The position numbers and the translations under genes are program-made. A stretch of 64,000 bases of DNA, taken from NCBI GenBank assembly GCA_947474545.1, contig CANJJI010000001.1:1-64000 (forward strand), read 5' to 3'. The stretch is from Beijerinckiaceae bacterium. Lineage in GTDB: Bacteria > Pseudomonadota > Alphaproteobacteria > Rhizobiales > Beijerinckiaceae. This document shows positions 36,490 through 45,306 of this stretch, piece by piece (within the stretch, counting starts at the first letter, position 1; each line of letters starts with the position of its first letter). The notes beneath the pieces were generated by a model that ran no database searches, had not been told where the DNA came from, and was given only the letters and a program-made list of their open reading frames with translations.

Positions 36490-37071
36490 GTGAAATTCGA
36501 TATGCGCTCCAAACGGCAGGCTCCACGTCCGGGAACAATAAAGGAATTATTATTTTCACCTGCCTTGCGCCTCAGAACAACTTCTAAACCAATCGTCAGT
36601 GGAAAACTGTTCTGCCCCGGGTTACAGATACCCTGTTCAATCGGTAGAGCCGGAACAACGTCCCATAAAATTGAGGGGGACGGCAAGACTCCACGTGGCC
36701 GATTCAAGATCGTTTCCGGATTTTGGCGCGCCGACAGATACAAGCGACCCCGCACTTCGCTTCTTATGCGCCCAACCCGATTGAACGACGGTTGGTGCGA
36801 TGACATACGGAGTGGCCTCTATAATCGTAGGGTCTCTCTTCCATCTTTCCAAAGCCACGAGGAACTATGGCGGATCGACTGTCTATATGATTTTGTCCTG
36901 GTGCTCGACTACAATTACGCCAGGCGAAGCAAAGCTCGTGGCAGCGCTATATTTTTTCATATCTGGCGCGACAACTGCACCCCTACTGAGGGCTGCATCG
37001 CCATTGACGCCAAACATATGACGAAACTGTTGTCGCGCTTGGCGGTTGACGCATCGCTAACCATTCGGTGA
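36490..37071 (+). CDS. L,D-transpeptidase (YkuD/ErfK-like) family protein
   Basis: A 193-residue protein of the COG3786 type, shown by GDGKTPRGRFKI and the catalytic-cysteine segment GSAIFFHIWRDNCTPTEGCI, with histidine in FFHIW and the nucleophile in TEGC. Such enzymes form 3-3 cross-links or attach proteins in peptidoglycan. No signal peptide is obvious from the GTG start at 36490 or the ATG at 36502, so export and true start are open. It converges on yggS with an eight-base gap. Confidence 0.82.
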   Translation: MKFDMRSKRQAPRPGTIKELLFSPALRLRTTSKPIVSGKLFCPGLQIPCSIGRAGTTSHKIEGDGKTPRGRFKIVSGFWRADRYKRPRTSLLMRPTRLNDGWCDDIRSGLYNRRVSLPSFQSHEELWRIDCLYDFVLVLDYNYARRSKARGSAIFFHIWRDNCTPTEGCIAIDAKHMTKLLSRLAVDASLTIR

Positions 37072-37079
37072 CAGAAATT

Positions 37080-37790
37080 TCACAAAGTAACAGCTATCCT
37101 GTGGCCAAATATTGCTGTGCCTACTCTGACATGGGTGGCGCCAAGCTGAATTGCGAGCGGGTAGTCGGCGGTCATGCCCATCGACAGATTTGGAAGCGAC
37201 ATTTCGCCTGCCAATTTCGCCAGACGTGCAAAATACGGCGAAGCCTGTTGATCAGCTGGTGGAATACACATCAAACCGTCTATTTGCAGATTATATTCGT
37301 TGCGGCATTGGTCCAATAACAACGCCGCGTCGTCTGGCATGATGCCAGATTTCTGCTTCTCAGCCCCGATATTCACCTCGATCATGTATCGCAACGTCTT
37401 GTTCTGCTTCAGCTGCTCATCGGCCAGAACTTTCGCTAGCCGCCCTCTGTCGACAGTTTCAATAACATCAAATAAATGCACCGCTTCTTTTGCCTTATTA
37501 GTCTGTAACGGTCCGATGAGATGGAGCCGCACATCTGGATATCGGGCTTTGAGCGCCGACCATTTGTCCTGTGCTTCCTGCACCCTGTTTTCGCCAAAAA
37601 CCCGGTGACCGATACGAAGGAGGACTTCGATCGCGTCCACCGGCTGCGTTTTTGACGCAACCACTAGCTGCACTGACTCGGGGTCTCGATTGGCTTGCCG
37701 CGCAGCACGTGCAATGCCGTTACAAACAGCCCGATATCGTTCCTCAAGACCACTCGCTAGTGATGCTGATTCCATTGCGCTATTGTCCAT
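37080..37790 (-). CDS. yggS: YggS-family pyridoxal phosphate homeostasis protein
   Basis: A PLP-binding single-domain protein that buffers vitamin B6 and affects amino-acid pools. LVVASKTQP holds the PLP lysine, and FGENRVQEAQDKW, HLIGPLQTNKAKEAV and the C-terminal LSMGMTADYPLAIQLGATHVRVGTAIFG are standard. The ATG at 37790 gives 236 aa, the normal length; the ORF-track GTG is ten codons longer. It is divergent from lptE across about 200 bases. In many relatives leuS occupies this junction; it is absent here. Confidence 0.93.
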   Translation of the reverse strand: MDNSAMESASLASGLEERYRAVCNGIARAARQANRDPESVQLVVASKTQPVDAIEVLLRIGHRVFGENRVQEAQDKWSALKARYPDVRLHLIGPLQTNKAKEAVHLFDVIETVDRGRLAKVLADEQLKQNKTLRYMIEVNIGAEKQKSGIMPDDAALLLDQCRNEYNLQIDGLMCIPPADQQASPYFARLAKLAGEMSLPNLSMGMTADYPLAIQLGATHVRVGTAIFGHRIAVTL

Positions 37791-37993
37791 TTCGCCCGGT
37801 CGTTTGTCCGGCCTATCCACATGATTTCATTTTTACCATTATAATTCCGCCAAATCACTCAATATTCGCCGCAAAACGGGACCGTTTGAGGAATTGGATA
37901 GACCTTCAAGGCATGGTATCAGAGCCAAGTATGCAGACGAGAGTCCGCGATTCAAAGGTCTCGCGAATTCCAGTTCCGAAAGCCGGTTTCACA

Positions 37994-38500
37994 ATGGTTC
38001 CAAAGCCGAAATTCGCTATTGCGCTGATATTCTTGCCTCTCGCACTCGGTGGTTGCCTTCAGCCTATGTACGGTGGTGTTGCAGGTGACAGCCTCCGTTC
38101 GGAGCTGGCCGCGATCAAGGTTGAGCCAATTTCCGATCGGATCGGGCATTATCTTGGCAATGAACTCGTATTTGCATTAAATGGAACGGGATCAGAAGTC
38201 ACACCAAAATACCGGCTACTCATTTCCATCGCTGAAAAGGTACAAACTCCGCTGATTGATACGATCAGCGGGCGGGCAACTGCTGGCACCGTGGTCGTGG
38301 ATGCTAATTATCGTCTGCTTCCGGTGGGTACTTCAGAACCAATTGTTCAAGGTACTGCCTTTGTCGCCGCCAACTACGATCGTACAAGTCAACGATTTGC
38401 TAACGTTCGCGCGGCTCGAGATGCGGAAATCAGAACGGCAAAGGCCCTTTCGGAGCAGATACATGTCCGGATCGCCAGTGCGTTGTCAGACCGGAAGTAG
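37994..38500 (+). CDS. lptE: LPS-assembly lipoprotein LptE
   Basis: The ORF-track version overlaps yggS for 250 bases and is too long. The ATG at 37994 gives a 168-aa lipoprotein whose signal ends in the lipobox LALGGC (Cys21), followed by LQPMYGG, the alphaproteobacterial LptE signature. LptE plugs LptD in the outer membrane. The rest of the protein (AIKVEPISDRIGHYLGNEL, YDRTSQRFANVRAARDAE) matches the family. It is directly followed by holA, the usual order. The Lpt bridge genes lptC, lptA and lptB are at 57-60 kb. Confidence 0.88.
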   Translation: MVPKPKFAIALIFLPLALGGCLQPMYGGVAGDSLRSELAAIKVEPISDRIGHYLGNELVFALNGTGSEVTPKYRLLISIAEKVQTPLIDTISGRATAGTVVVDANYRLLPVGTSEPIVQGTAFVAANYDRTSQRFANVRAARDAEIRTAKALSEQIHVRIASALSDRK

Positions 38501-38507
38501 GTGACCC

Positions 38508-39548
38508 TTGGTTGCCGTAACGCACCGCGAAGCTGATAGTTTTGTTGCATCCAAAAACCCGTCTATCGATGTTTTTCTGGTGTTCGGCAGCGATTCCGGA
38601 CTCATCAGCGAACGGGCCCAAATCATATTGAAAAGCGCCGGCCTTAGTCTGGGCAATCCGGATCAAATAATAAGAATCGACGGTGATGAAATTGCCAACA
38701 ATCCAGGTTTGCTGTTTGAGGAGGCGCACGGTATCGGCTTGTTTGCCGACAAGCGCGCCATCCTGATCCGCGCTGGTGGAAAACAGATCATTTCACCTCT
38801 TGAAACGATGCTCGAAGCCCCGGCGCCCGATTGTAAGATTATCATCATGGCCGGTCCGCTCCGGAAAGATGCACCGTTGCGGGCCTTAGCAACGAGAGCC
38901 AAAAATGCCGCCGCGATTGAGTGCTACCCGGATCAAACCGGCGATCTTGAACGCCTTATTGATTCAGAACTGAACCGAGTAGGCCTGAATATTGACCCGC
39001 CAGCACGGCTCATCCTGGCCAGCTTGTTAGGTGACGACAGGCTTTCCACCCGCGCGGAATTGGAAAAACTGATTCTTTACACACATGGTACCGGGATCGT
39101 CACAGAAAGCGATGTTATAAATGCAGTCGCAGATGCATCTGTGCTTGCTTTAGATAATATCGTATTTTCAACGTTCTCCGGAGTTGTAACTTTTCTTGGC
39201 GATGAAGGCGCTCATATTTATTCGCGGACCTCAGAAACATTCGCGCTGATTTCAGCTGCCACTCGTCATTGTCAGCTCCTAAATCAAATCCGGATAGACG
39301 TTGAATCCGGAACCGCTCTTGAAAATGCGGTTGAGCGTAATGCAGGACGTATTGTATTCGGGGCTCGCCGCAAGACTTTATCCGATCAGGCTAGTTTTTG
39401 GAAAAGCGATTCGCTCACCCAATGTTATAGCGATCTCGTTCGTTCGACCCTCGAAACCCGGAGAGAACCTAATCTCTCAAATGCCATTGTAATGAACACA
39501 TTGCTCGGAATCGCCCGCCGCTATCAGACCTTGCGGCGCGCAACTTAA
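38508..39548 (+). CDS. holA: DNA polymerase III delta subunit
   Basis: HolA is the wrench of the clamp loader that opens the beta ring. The 346-aa protein shows the family's N-terminal VFLVFGSDSGLISERA, the central region FADKRAILIRAGGK, and C-terminal helical collar parts (ATRHCQLLNQIRIDVESG). The start is a TTG seven bases after the lptE stop, with AGG before it; no better start is in frame nearby. It converges on parB. dnaQ for the epsilon subunit lies at 52.9 kb. Confidence 0.88.
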   Translation: MVAVTHREADSFVASKNPSIDVFLVFGSDSGLISERAQIILKSAGLSLGNPDQIIRIDGDEIANNPGLLFEEAHGIGLFADKRAILIRAGGKQIISPLETMLEAPAPDCKIIIMAGPLRKDAPLRALATRAKNAAAIECYPDQTGDLERLIDSELNRVGLNIDPPARLILASLLGDDRLSTRAELEKLILYTHGTGIVTESDVINAVADASVLALDNIVFSTFSGVVTFLGDEGAHIYSRTSETFALISAATRHCQLLNQIRIDVESGTALENAVERNAGRIVFGARRKTLSDQASFWKSDSLTQCYSDLVRSTLETRREPNLSNAIVMNTLLGIARRYQTLRRAT

Positions 39549-39590
39549 TGATCTCAATAAGCTGAAACTTTATATGATCAGAAAAAAGAG

Positions 39591-40481
39591 CTAACTTCTC
39601 AGCCTCCGGCACAATTCATCAAGTTGTTCGAGTGACTTGTATTTAATCGCCAACTCTCCTTTTTCTCCGCGATGTTTGATTTCCACCACAAGACCAAGTG
39701 CATCTGTCAAAGCCTGTTCAAGCGACTTGGTATCAGGATCTTTCATGCTGTGAGAGGATTTTCCCTCAGGGCCGTTTGAATTAATCCCCTCACCTGAACT
39801 GTTTTGTCCAAGACGTTCGAGATCACGAACACTCAATCCCTGCTCGACTGCCCGTTTCGCCATGGAATCCATGTCGGAAAAAGCGAGCAAGGCGCGGGCG
39901 TGGCCGGCCGAAATCTCGCCGGACGCCAACAGGCTCCTGGAATATTCGGGTAGTTTCTGTAATCGTAAGATATTAGCTATATGACTCCGGCTCTTGCCGA
40001 TAATTCGGGAAAGATCAGCCTGTGTATAGCCAAACTCAGTTGCAAGCTGCTCATAAGCCCGCCCTTCATCCAAGGCGTTCAAGTCCGAGCGTTGAACGTT
40101 TTCGACGATAGCGAGTTCCAACGCCTCGCGATCCGATACATCAATAACTATAACTGGCACCTCGTGAATTCCCGCGAGTTGCGCGGCCCGCCATCGCCTT
40201 TCACCGGCAATGATTTCATATGCGTTCGTTGCGCCCTTTACGTTGCGAACGAGAATGGGCTGGATAACGCCCTTTTCTTTTATTGAATCCGCAAGCTCCG
40301 ACAACGATTCAGCATCAAAATTCCGGCGCGGATTTTTGGGATTCGCATGAACAAATTCTATGGGAACCTTGCGCTGACCCGATAGGCTTTCACTTGTGAC
40401 CTCTGTCTCAATTGAATTTTCACCCATTAGCGCCGCAAGACCACGTCCCAGCCCCAATCTTTGTTTATTTTCGTCAGCCAT
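39591..40481 (-). CDS. parB: Chromosome partitioning protein ParB
   Basis: ParB is a CTPase clamp that loads at parS and spreads along DNA. From the ATG at 40481 the protein is 296 aa and begins MADENKQRLGLGRGLAALMG, the typical ParA-contact N-terminus. The CTP-binding motifs follow (NPKNPRRNF, GERRWRAAQLAG with ENVQRSDLNALDE), then the parS-reading helix-turn-helix ADLSRIIGKSRSHIANILRL and a C-terminal dimer domain. The ORF-track start is 26 codons too long and overlaps parA. Two perfect parS sites are nearby. Confidence 0.96.
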   Translation of the reverse strand: MADENKQRLGLGRGLAALMGENSIETEVTSESLSGQRKVPIEFVHANPKNPRRNFDAESLSELADSIKEKGVIQPILVRNVKGATNAYEIIAGERRWRAAQLAGIHEVPVIVIDVSDREALELAIVENVQRSDLNALDEGRAYEQLATEFGYTQADLSRIIGKSRSHIANILRLQKLPEYSRSLLASGEISAGHARALLAFSDMDSMAKRAVEQGLSVRDLERLGQNSSGEGINSNGPEGKSSHSMKDPDTKSLEQALTDALGLVVEIKHRGEKGELAIKYKSLEQLDELCRRLRS

Positions 40482-40512
40482 AACCCATCTTTCATAAAGT
40501 TTTGCACCGTGA

Positions 40513-41310
40513 TCAGGCTGCACAAAGTGCCTTTTCCCTTTGGATAATCTCAGACGCAAGTTTCAGATAGGCCTGACTGCCAGCGCATTTGAAATCATAA
40601 AGCAATACGGGTTTACCGTGTGAAGGCGCCTCTGAAATCCGAACGTTTCGTGGTATAATGGTATCGTAAACCTTCGCACCCATATGCAAACGAACGTCAG
40701 CTACAACTTGGCTAGCAAGGTTATTGCGGGGATCGAACATCGTCAGCACGACACCATGAATTGTCAGGCCCGGGTTTAAGGTACGCTTGACTTGCTCGAC
40801 CGTGGATAGAAGCTGCGAAAGGCCTTCCAAAGCGAAAAATTCACATTGAAGTGGAACAAGGACACTGTCAGCAGCAGCAAGGGCGTTCACTGTCAGCAAG
40901 TTTAGTGATGGCGGGCAATCAACCAGGACATAAGTAAACGGACCGCCATCCAGATCCGGATCTTGATTAAGCGTATCAATTGCTTTCTTGAAGCGATAGG
41001 CCCGATCGCTGGAGGAGGCAATTTCAAGCTCCACTCCAAGAAGATCAAGCGTGGACGGGGCTATGAAGAGACCGGGAACTGACGTTGGCTTTGCGGCCTG
41101 GCGCAACGTGCCTTCGCCGACCATGACGTGATATGTGGAAAACTTGCGATTATTTTTTTCTATTCCAAGACCTGTGGATGCATTCCCTTGCGGATCGAGA
41201 TCAGCTATGAGCACTTTTTCGCCAATAGCAGCAAGTGCCGTCCCCAGATTGATGGCCGTGGTGGTCTTACCAACGCCGCCTTTTTGATTGGCCAGAACCA
41301 GAACTCTCAT
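40513..41310 (-). CDS. parA: Chromosome partitioning ATPase ParA
   Basis: A Walker-type ATPase that forms a nucleoid gradient pulling ParB-bound origins apart. The deviant Walker A motif KGGVGKTTTAINLG is at residues 10-23, and DLDPQGNASTGLG and LVDCPPSLNLLTVNAL follow. The ATG at 41310 with GAGG upstream gives 265 aa; nine ORF-track codons are dropped. It is 31 bases before parB and 38 bases after rsmG. Confidence 0.97.
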   Translation of the reverse strand: MRVLVLANQKGGVGKTTTAINLGTALAAIGEKVLIADLDPQGNASTGLGIEKNNRKFSTYHVMVGEGTLRQAAKPTSVPGLFIAPSTLDLLGVELEIASSSDRAYRFKKAIDTLNQDPDLDGGPFTYVLVDCPPSLNLLTVNALAAADSVLVPLQCEFFALEGLSQLLSTVEQVKRTLNPGLTIHGVVLTMFDPRNNLASQVVADVRLHMGAKVYDTIIPRNVRISEAPSHGKPVLLYDFKCAGSQAYLKLASEIIQREKALCAA

Positions 41311-41348
41311 GAACGTGCCTCGATTTATAGAATTCACGCCGAAGAGCG

Positions 41349-41990
41349 TCAGACCAAAGCCTCATTACCATTCCATTCAGCCTTGACGATTTTAGCCGAA
41401 GGTTCAGTAAGGCTGGGCAAAAATTCAAGTTTAACCCTACTAAATATAGGCGCATCCGTCAATTCTGATGCTACATCTTGTCCCTTTAGAAACAGCCCAA
41501 GGGCCCCATTTTTTAACAAAGGCGAACTCAGCTCCAAGAGTGATGGCAATCCTATAAGCGCCCGCGCTGTTACGATGTCGACTATTGGCAGATCATCAAT
41601 GACTGCTTCTACCCGGGCATTGTGCACCAGAGCCGGAGCTCCGGTCTCTCGAGCGACTTCCCTTAGAAAAGCACACTTTCGATGATCGCTTTCCACGAGG
41701 TGAATTTCAGTATTTTGGAAATCAGCAAGTAAAATTGCGATGACCAAACCGGGAAAACCCGCTCCAGATCCTAAATCAACCCACTTGCGCGCCTGAGGCG
41801 CCAGAGTTACCAGCTGTGCACTATCGGTAAAATGACGGGTCCATAAGCCGGGCAGTGTGGAGGGTGCTACGAGATTCTTTATTTTTTGCCATCGATGTAA
41901 TAAATTCTCATAGATTTCAAGGCGCACAATTGTTTCACGTGAAACACTGGTAATTCCTGGCAACCGGTTGCTTTTGACCTCCCAATTCAT
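41349..41990 (-). CDS. rsmG: 16S rRNA (guanine-527-N7)-methyltransferase RsmG
   Basis: Also called GidB; methylates G527 of 16S rRNA using S-adenosylmethionine. The SAM site is [17 protein letters not shown], and the N-terminal [11 protein letters not shown] and [16 protein letters not shown] segments are typical. The start ATG overlaps the mnmG stop (ATGA). A perfect parS site lies within the codons for SVSRETI, so the gene doubles as a segregation locus. Length 213 aa. Confidence 0.95.
   Translation of the reverse strand: MNWEVKSNRLPGITSVSRETIVRLEIYENLLHRWQKIKNLVAPSTLPGLWTRHFTDSAQLVTLAPQARKWVDLGSGAGFPGLVIAILLADFQNTEIHLVESDHRKCAFLREVARETGAPALVHNARVEAVIDDLPIVDIVTARALIGLPSLLELSSPLLKNGALGLFLKGQDVASELTDAPIFSRVKLEFLPSLTEPSAKIVKAEWNGNEALV
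41931..41946. promoter_or_regulatory. parS centromere site 1 (inside rsmG)
   Basis: TGTTTCACGTGAAACA, a perfect 16-base palindrome and exact match to the bacterial parS consensus to which ParB binds. It lies near the 5' end of rsmG and encodes part of SVSRETI. Confidence 0.95.
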
Positions 41991-43867
41991 GCGTAGTGTT
42001 GCCTTTTGTTGTTACTCTCCACCGCGCGGACGTAAGCGAGCAGGGCCGCGAGAGCAGCCGGAGTGACGCCCTCAATTCGTCCTGCCTGCCCCAAAGTCAC
42101 CGGTCGTATCTGATCAAGACGGTTCCGAATCTCTGTGGACAATCCGGCTATGTTTTCGAAACGAAGATCAGAGGGAATGATCCGGCCATCTTCCGCACGA
42201 AACGTATTTATGTCCGCCTGTTGCCGCCGCAGATAGACCGCATAAGTTGCATCGTTTTCCATCTGCCTTGATATTCTCGATTCTATTTTGCCTAACTCAG
42301 GCCAAATTTTGACCAGATCTTCCCAGCTTATTCCAGGATAGGACAATAATGTATAAGCATTCCGTGTAATGCCGTCCTGATTGACGTTGAGACCTAGAAT
42401 CCGGGCCTCGCTCGAAGTCAAACTCTTCCCTTTGAGTAAGCTTGTGGCCTCGACGAGCCCATTTGTCTTTTTCGAAAAATATTTTGCCCTCCCAGCGCCT
42501 ATGCAGCCCAGGTCGAGACCCAATGGCGTCAATCGTTGATCAGCGTTGTCAACGCGCATAGAGAGCCTGTATTCAGCGCGTGATGTGAACATGCGGTAAG
42601 GCTCACTGATTCCCCTCGTAACCAGATCATCAACCAGCACACCAATATAGGCCTGCGATCGGTCAAGCACAAAGCGGTCCCGGCCTTGAGACAACAATGC
42701 GGCGTTAAGCCCGGCTACCAGTCCTTGTGCGGCCGCTTCTTCATAACCCGTTGTTCCGTTTATTTGCCCCGCCAAAAAAAGTCCCGGCATTTTCTTGACC
42801 TCAAGAGACAGATTTAGCTCTGTGGGATCAACGTGATCATATTCGATTGCATATCCGGGCCTGAACATCTCAACGGCTTCTAGACCCGGTATCGTTCTGA
42901 GGAAACAAAGCTGAACGTCTGCCGGAAGCGACGTCGAAAGGCCATTCGGATAAATCGTCGGATCGCCCAAACCCTCAGGTTCCAGGAAGATCTGATGACT
43001 TTCCCTGTCGGAAAATCTTGTGACCTTGTCTTCGATCGACGGACAGTATCTGGGACCCCTTCCAGTTATCGATCCCGAATATACCGCTGACTTAAGGATA
43101 TTTTCCCTGATAATAGAATGCGTCTTCTCCAAAGTGCGCGTAATGTAACACAAAGCTCGATTAACCGGTGTTGTTTCACCAGTCATGCAAAATGGTTCCG
43201 GGTCCGAATCTCCAGGTTGCTGTTCAAGATTCTCCCAATTGATAGTCCTTCCATCAAGACGAGCCGGAGTCCCAGTCTTCAATCGCCCAAGGCGTAGTCC
43301 AATAGATTCAAAACTTTCGGACAGCGTATCGCAAGGAGCTTCGCCAACCCTGCCAGCTCTCATCTGTTCATTTCCGATATGAATAGTACCACGCAAAAAT
43401 GTGCCGGTTGTTACCACAATTGATCCGCACTCGAATCGCTTCCCAGCGGAGGTAGACGCACCATCCAGTCGCCCATTCCGAAATTCCAGACGAGCAATTT
43501 CCGCTTCAAGTAATTCCAAATTAGGATATGAAGAAAGTGTGTCCAGCATGGTCTCCCGGTAAAGTTTTCGATCCACTTGAACTCGCGGACCGCGAACCGC
43601 CGGCCCTTTACTCCGGTTCAATACGCGAAAATGTATACCGGCCATATCCGCCACCCGACCGATCAGTCCATCCATCGCATCGACTTCGCGAACTAGATGC
43701 CCCTTCCCCAGCCCGCCAATAGCCGGGTTACACGAGAGAGAACCGATAAGCCCAATTTTGTGCGTGAACAAAGCAGTCTTAGCGCCGAGGCGGGCGGCAG
43801 CGGCAGCGGCTTCGCAACCTGCATGACCACCCCCCACTACTATCACATCGTATCGCACAGTACCCAT
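41987..43867 (-). CDS. mnmG: tRNA uridine-5-carboxymethylaminomethyl modification enzyme MnmG
   Basis: MnmG (GidA) binds FAD and, with MnmE, builds cmnm5 at U34 of tRNAs. The FAD site [50 protein letters not shown] and the C-terminal [20 protein letters not shown] are present. The ATG at 43867 (626 aa) replaces the ORF-track TTG that lies next to parS. mnmE is directly upstream on the same strand, with parS site 2 between them. Confidence 0.96.
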   Translation of the reverse strand: MGTVRYDVIVVGGGHAGCEAAAAAARLGAKTALFTHKIGLIGSLSCNPAIGGLGKGHLVREVDAMDGLIGRVADMAGIHFRVLNRSKGPAVRGPRVQVDRKLYRETMLDTLSSYPNLELLEAEIARLEFRNGRLDGASTSAGKRFECGSIVVTTGTFLRGTIHIGNEQMRAGRVGEAPCDTLSESFESIGLRLGRLKTGTPARLDGRTINWENLEQQPGDSDPEPFCMTGETTPVNRALCYITRTLEKTHSIIRENILKSAVYSGSITGRGPRYCPSIEDKVTRFSDRESHQIFLEPEGLGDPTIYPNGLSTSLPADVQLCFLRTIPGLEAVEMFRPGYAIEYDHVDPTELNLSLEVKKMPGLFLAGQINGTTGYEEAAAQGLVAGLNAALLSQGRDRFVLDRSQAYIGVLVDDLVTRGISEPYRMFTSRAEYRLSMRVDNADQRLTPLGLDLGCIGAGRAKYFSKKTNGLVEATSLLKGKSLTSSEARILGLNVNQDGITRNAYTLLSYPGISWEDLVKIWPELGKIESRISRQMENDATYAVYLRRQQADINTFRAEDGRIIPSDLRFENIAGLSTEIRNRLDQIRPVTLGQAGRIEGVTPAALAALLAYVRAVESNNKRQHYA

Positions 43868-43891
43868 CCTAGAGCATCTCCTTCCGATCAA

Positions 43892-43907
43892 TGTTTCACG
43901 TGAAACA
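43892..43907. promoter_or_regulatory. parS centromere site 2 (between mnmE and mnmG)
   Basis: A second perfect TGTTTCACGTGAAACA palindrome, intergenic, five bases beyond the mnmE stop and 24 bases before the mnmG start. It lies 1.96 kb from site 1 and about 6.5 kb from the proposed origin. Confidence 0.95.
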
Positions 43908-43912
43908 ATATC

Positions 43913-45238
43913 CTATTTTCCCATGCAAAATCTCGAAAAAATCGCCCCCAAAATATCCTCGGTTCCGATCCGCCCTGAGATACGCCCCAATTGTTGAGCT
44001 CCCGCCCTCAGCCATTCCAATGTAAGCTCGAGAAATTCGGACGACACCGATTCTAGCGAATTCTCGAGCATTTGCATACATTCCTCAAGCGAAGCTCGCT
44101 GACGCTCATTGACGAAAATGACTGAATTCGAATTATCCCACGCACCGCGGCCGGCCTCAAGGATCCTCTCAAAGAGAACCTCTAATCCACGACCCGTAAT
44201 AGCAGAAACTTTTATTCCAGAAAGTGAGCGTAATAAAAATTCCTCACACAAATCCGATTTGGTATATATAGGTATGACCGGTGCCCCCAAGAGACCGGCG
44301 GGTACCGCCATTTCAACACTCCCCGCTGGCAACAGCCACAAAACGAGGTCAGCAGCTTTCCCGGCTAAAAGGGCCCGTTCAATCCCGATCAATTCAACTG
44401 TATCATCGGTCTCCCGAATGCCAGCGGTATCGAAAAACCTCACCAGAAATCCACCAATATCGACAGATACTTCAATTACATCCCGCGTTGTTCCCGCAAC
44501 CTCTGTGACGATGGCAACATCACGCCTCGCCAGCAAATTGAGGAGTGATGATTTTCCTGCATTCGGAGGGCCAGCGATCACAACTTTGAAGCCATCCCGT
44601 ATGACCTCACCAGAGGAGATAGCGCCCAAATGACCTTTTATCTCTGAGCAAAGTTTTTCGATACCTAAACGAGCCTCCTCAATCACCTCCCGTGGTGCAT
44701 CACCTTCGTCAGAAAAATCGATACTTGCTTCTAGCAACGCCATGATATCCAGAAGTTGATTACGCCAGTCATTACATTGATTTGAAGCCCTGCCGTCCAA
44801 TTGTGCAACCGCCTGCCGCCGCTGCGCCTCCGTCTCTGCCTCGAGAAGATCTGCTACTCCTTCCAGCCTAGATAAATCAGTTTTCCCATTCTGAAATGCA
44901 CGGCGCGTAAATTCCCCCGGTTCGGCAAATCTGCATCCTTCAATCCGGGAAAGTGATTTCAAAAGAGCTTTCTTCACGGCACTGCTACCGTGCACATGAA
45001 ATTCCAGACAATCTTCCCCTGTGAAACTGGATGGCCCGGGATGCCAGAGCACGATCGCCTGATCAAGAAGCTCAGCCGATACTGGGTCACAAATCCTGGC
45101 AAGCGTCGCCTGCCTCGCCACGAGACTACGGCCGATCATCTTCTGAACGATCTCAGTGCAATTCGGCCCTGAGGCGCGCAATACAGCCAGCGCCGATCGC
45201 CCGTCTGGCGTTGCAAAAGCATAAATGGTCGCGTTCAT
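43913..45238 (-). CDS. mnmE: tRNA modification GTPase MnmE
   Basis: MnmE (TrmE) is a K+-activated GTPase that works with MnmG at U34. The N-terminal tetrahydrofolate-binding domain has ATPDGRSALAVLR and FTGEDCLEFHVHG. The G domain inserted near residues 215-370 has GPPNAGKSSLLNLL, TTRD and DTAGIRET, with TKSDL for guanine recognition. The helical domain ends in FCMGK, a CxGK motif with Met in the variable place. Length 441 aa is standard. Confidence 0.96.
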   Translation of the reverse strand: MNATIYAFATPDGRSALAVLRASGPNCTEIVQKMIGRSLVARQATLARICDPVSAELLDQAIVLWHPGPSSFTGEDCLEFHVHGSSAVKKALLKSLSRIEGCRFAEPGEFTRRAFQNGKTDLSRLEGVADLLEAETEAQRRQAVAQLDGRASNQCNDWRNQLLDIMALLEASIDFSDEGDAPREVIEEARLGIEKLCSEIKGHLGAISSGEVIRDGFKVVIAGPPNAGKSSLLNLLARRDVAIVTEVAGTTRDVIEVSVDIGGFLVRFFDTAGIRETDDTVELIGIERALLAGKAADLVLWLLPAGSVEMAVPAGLLGAPVIPIYTKSDLCEEFLLRSLSGIKVSAITGRGLEVLFERILEAGRGAWDNSNSVIFVNERQRASLEECMQMLENSLESVSSEFLELTLEWLRAGAQQLGRISGRIGTEDILGAIFSRFCMGK

Positions 45239-45306
45239 TTCGGTCTCATAGACCAGAATATCGAAACATGAAACAAGAAGGATAATCAGCGCAAGAGGAA
45301 TCGCCA

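Noticed and set aside
37571-37993. Long N-terminal extension of lptE
   Set aside because: Overlaps yggS on the opposite strand and would bury the lipoprotein signal peptide inside the protein.
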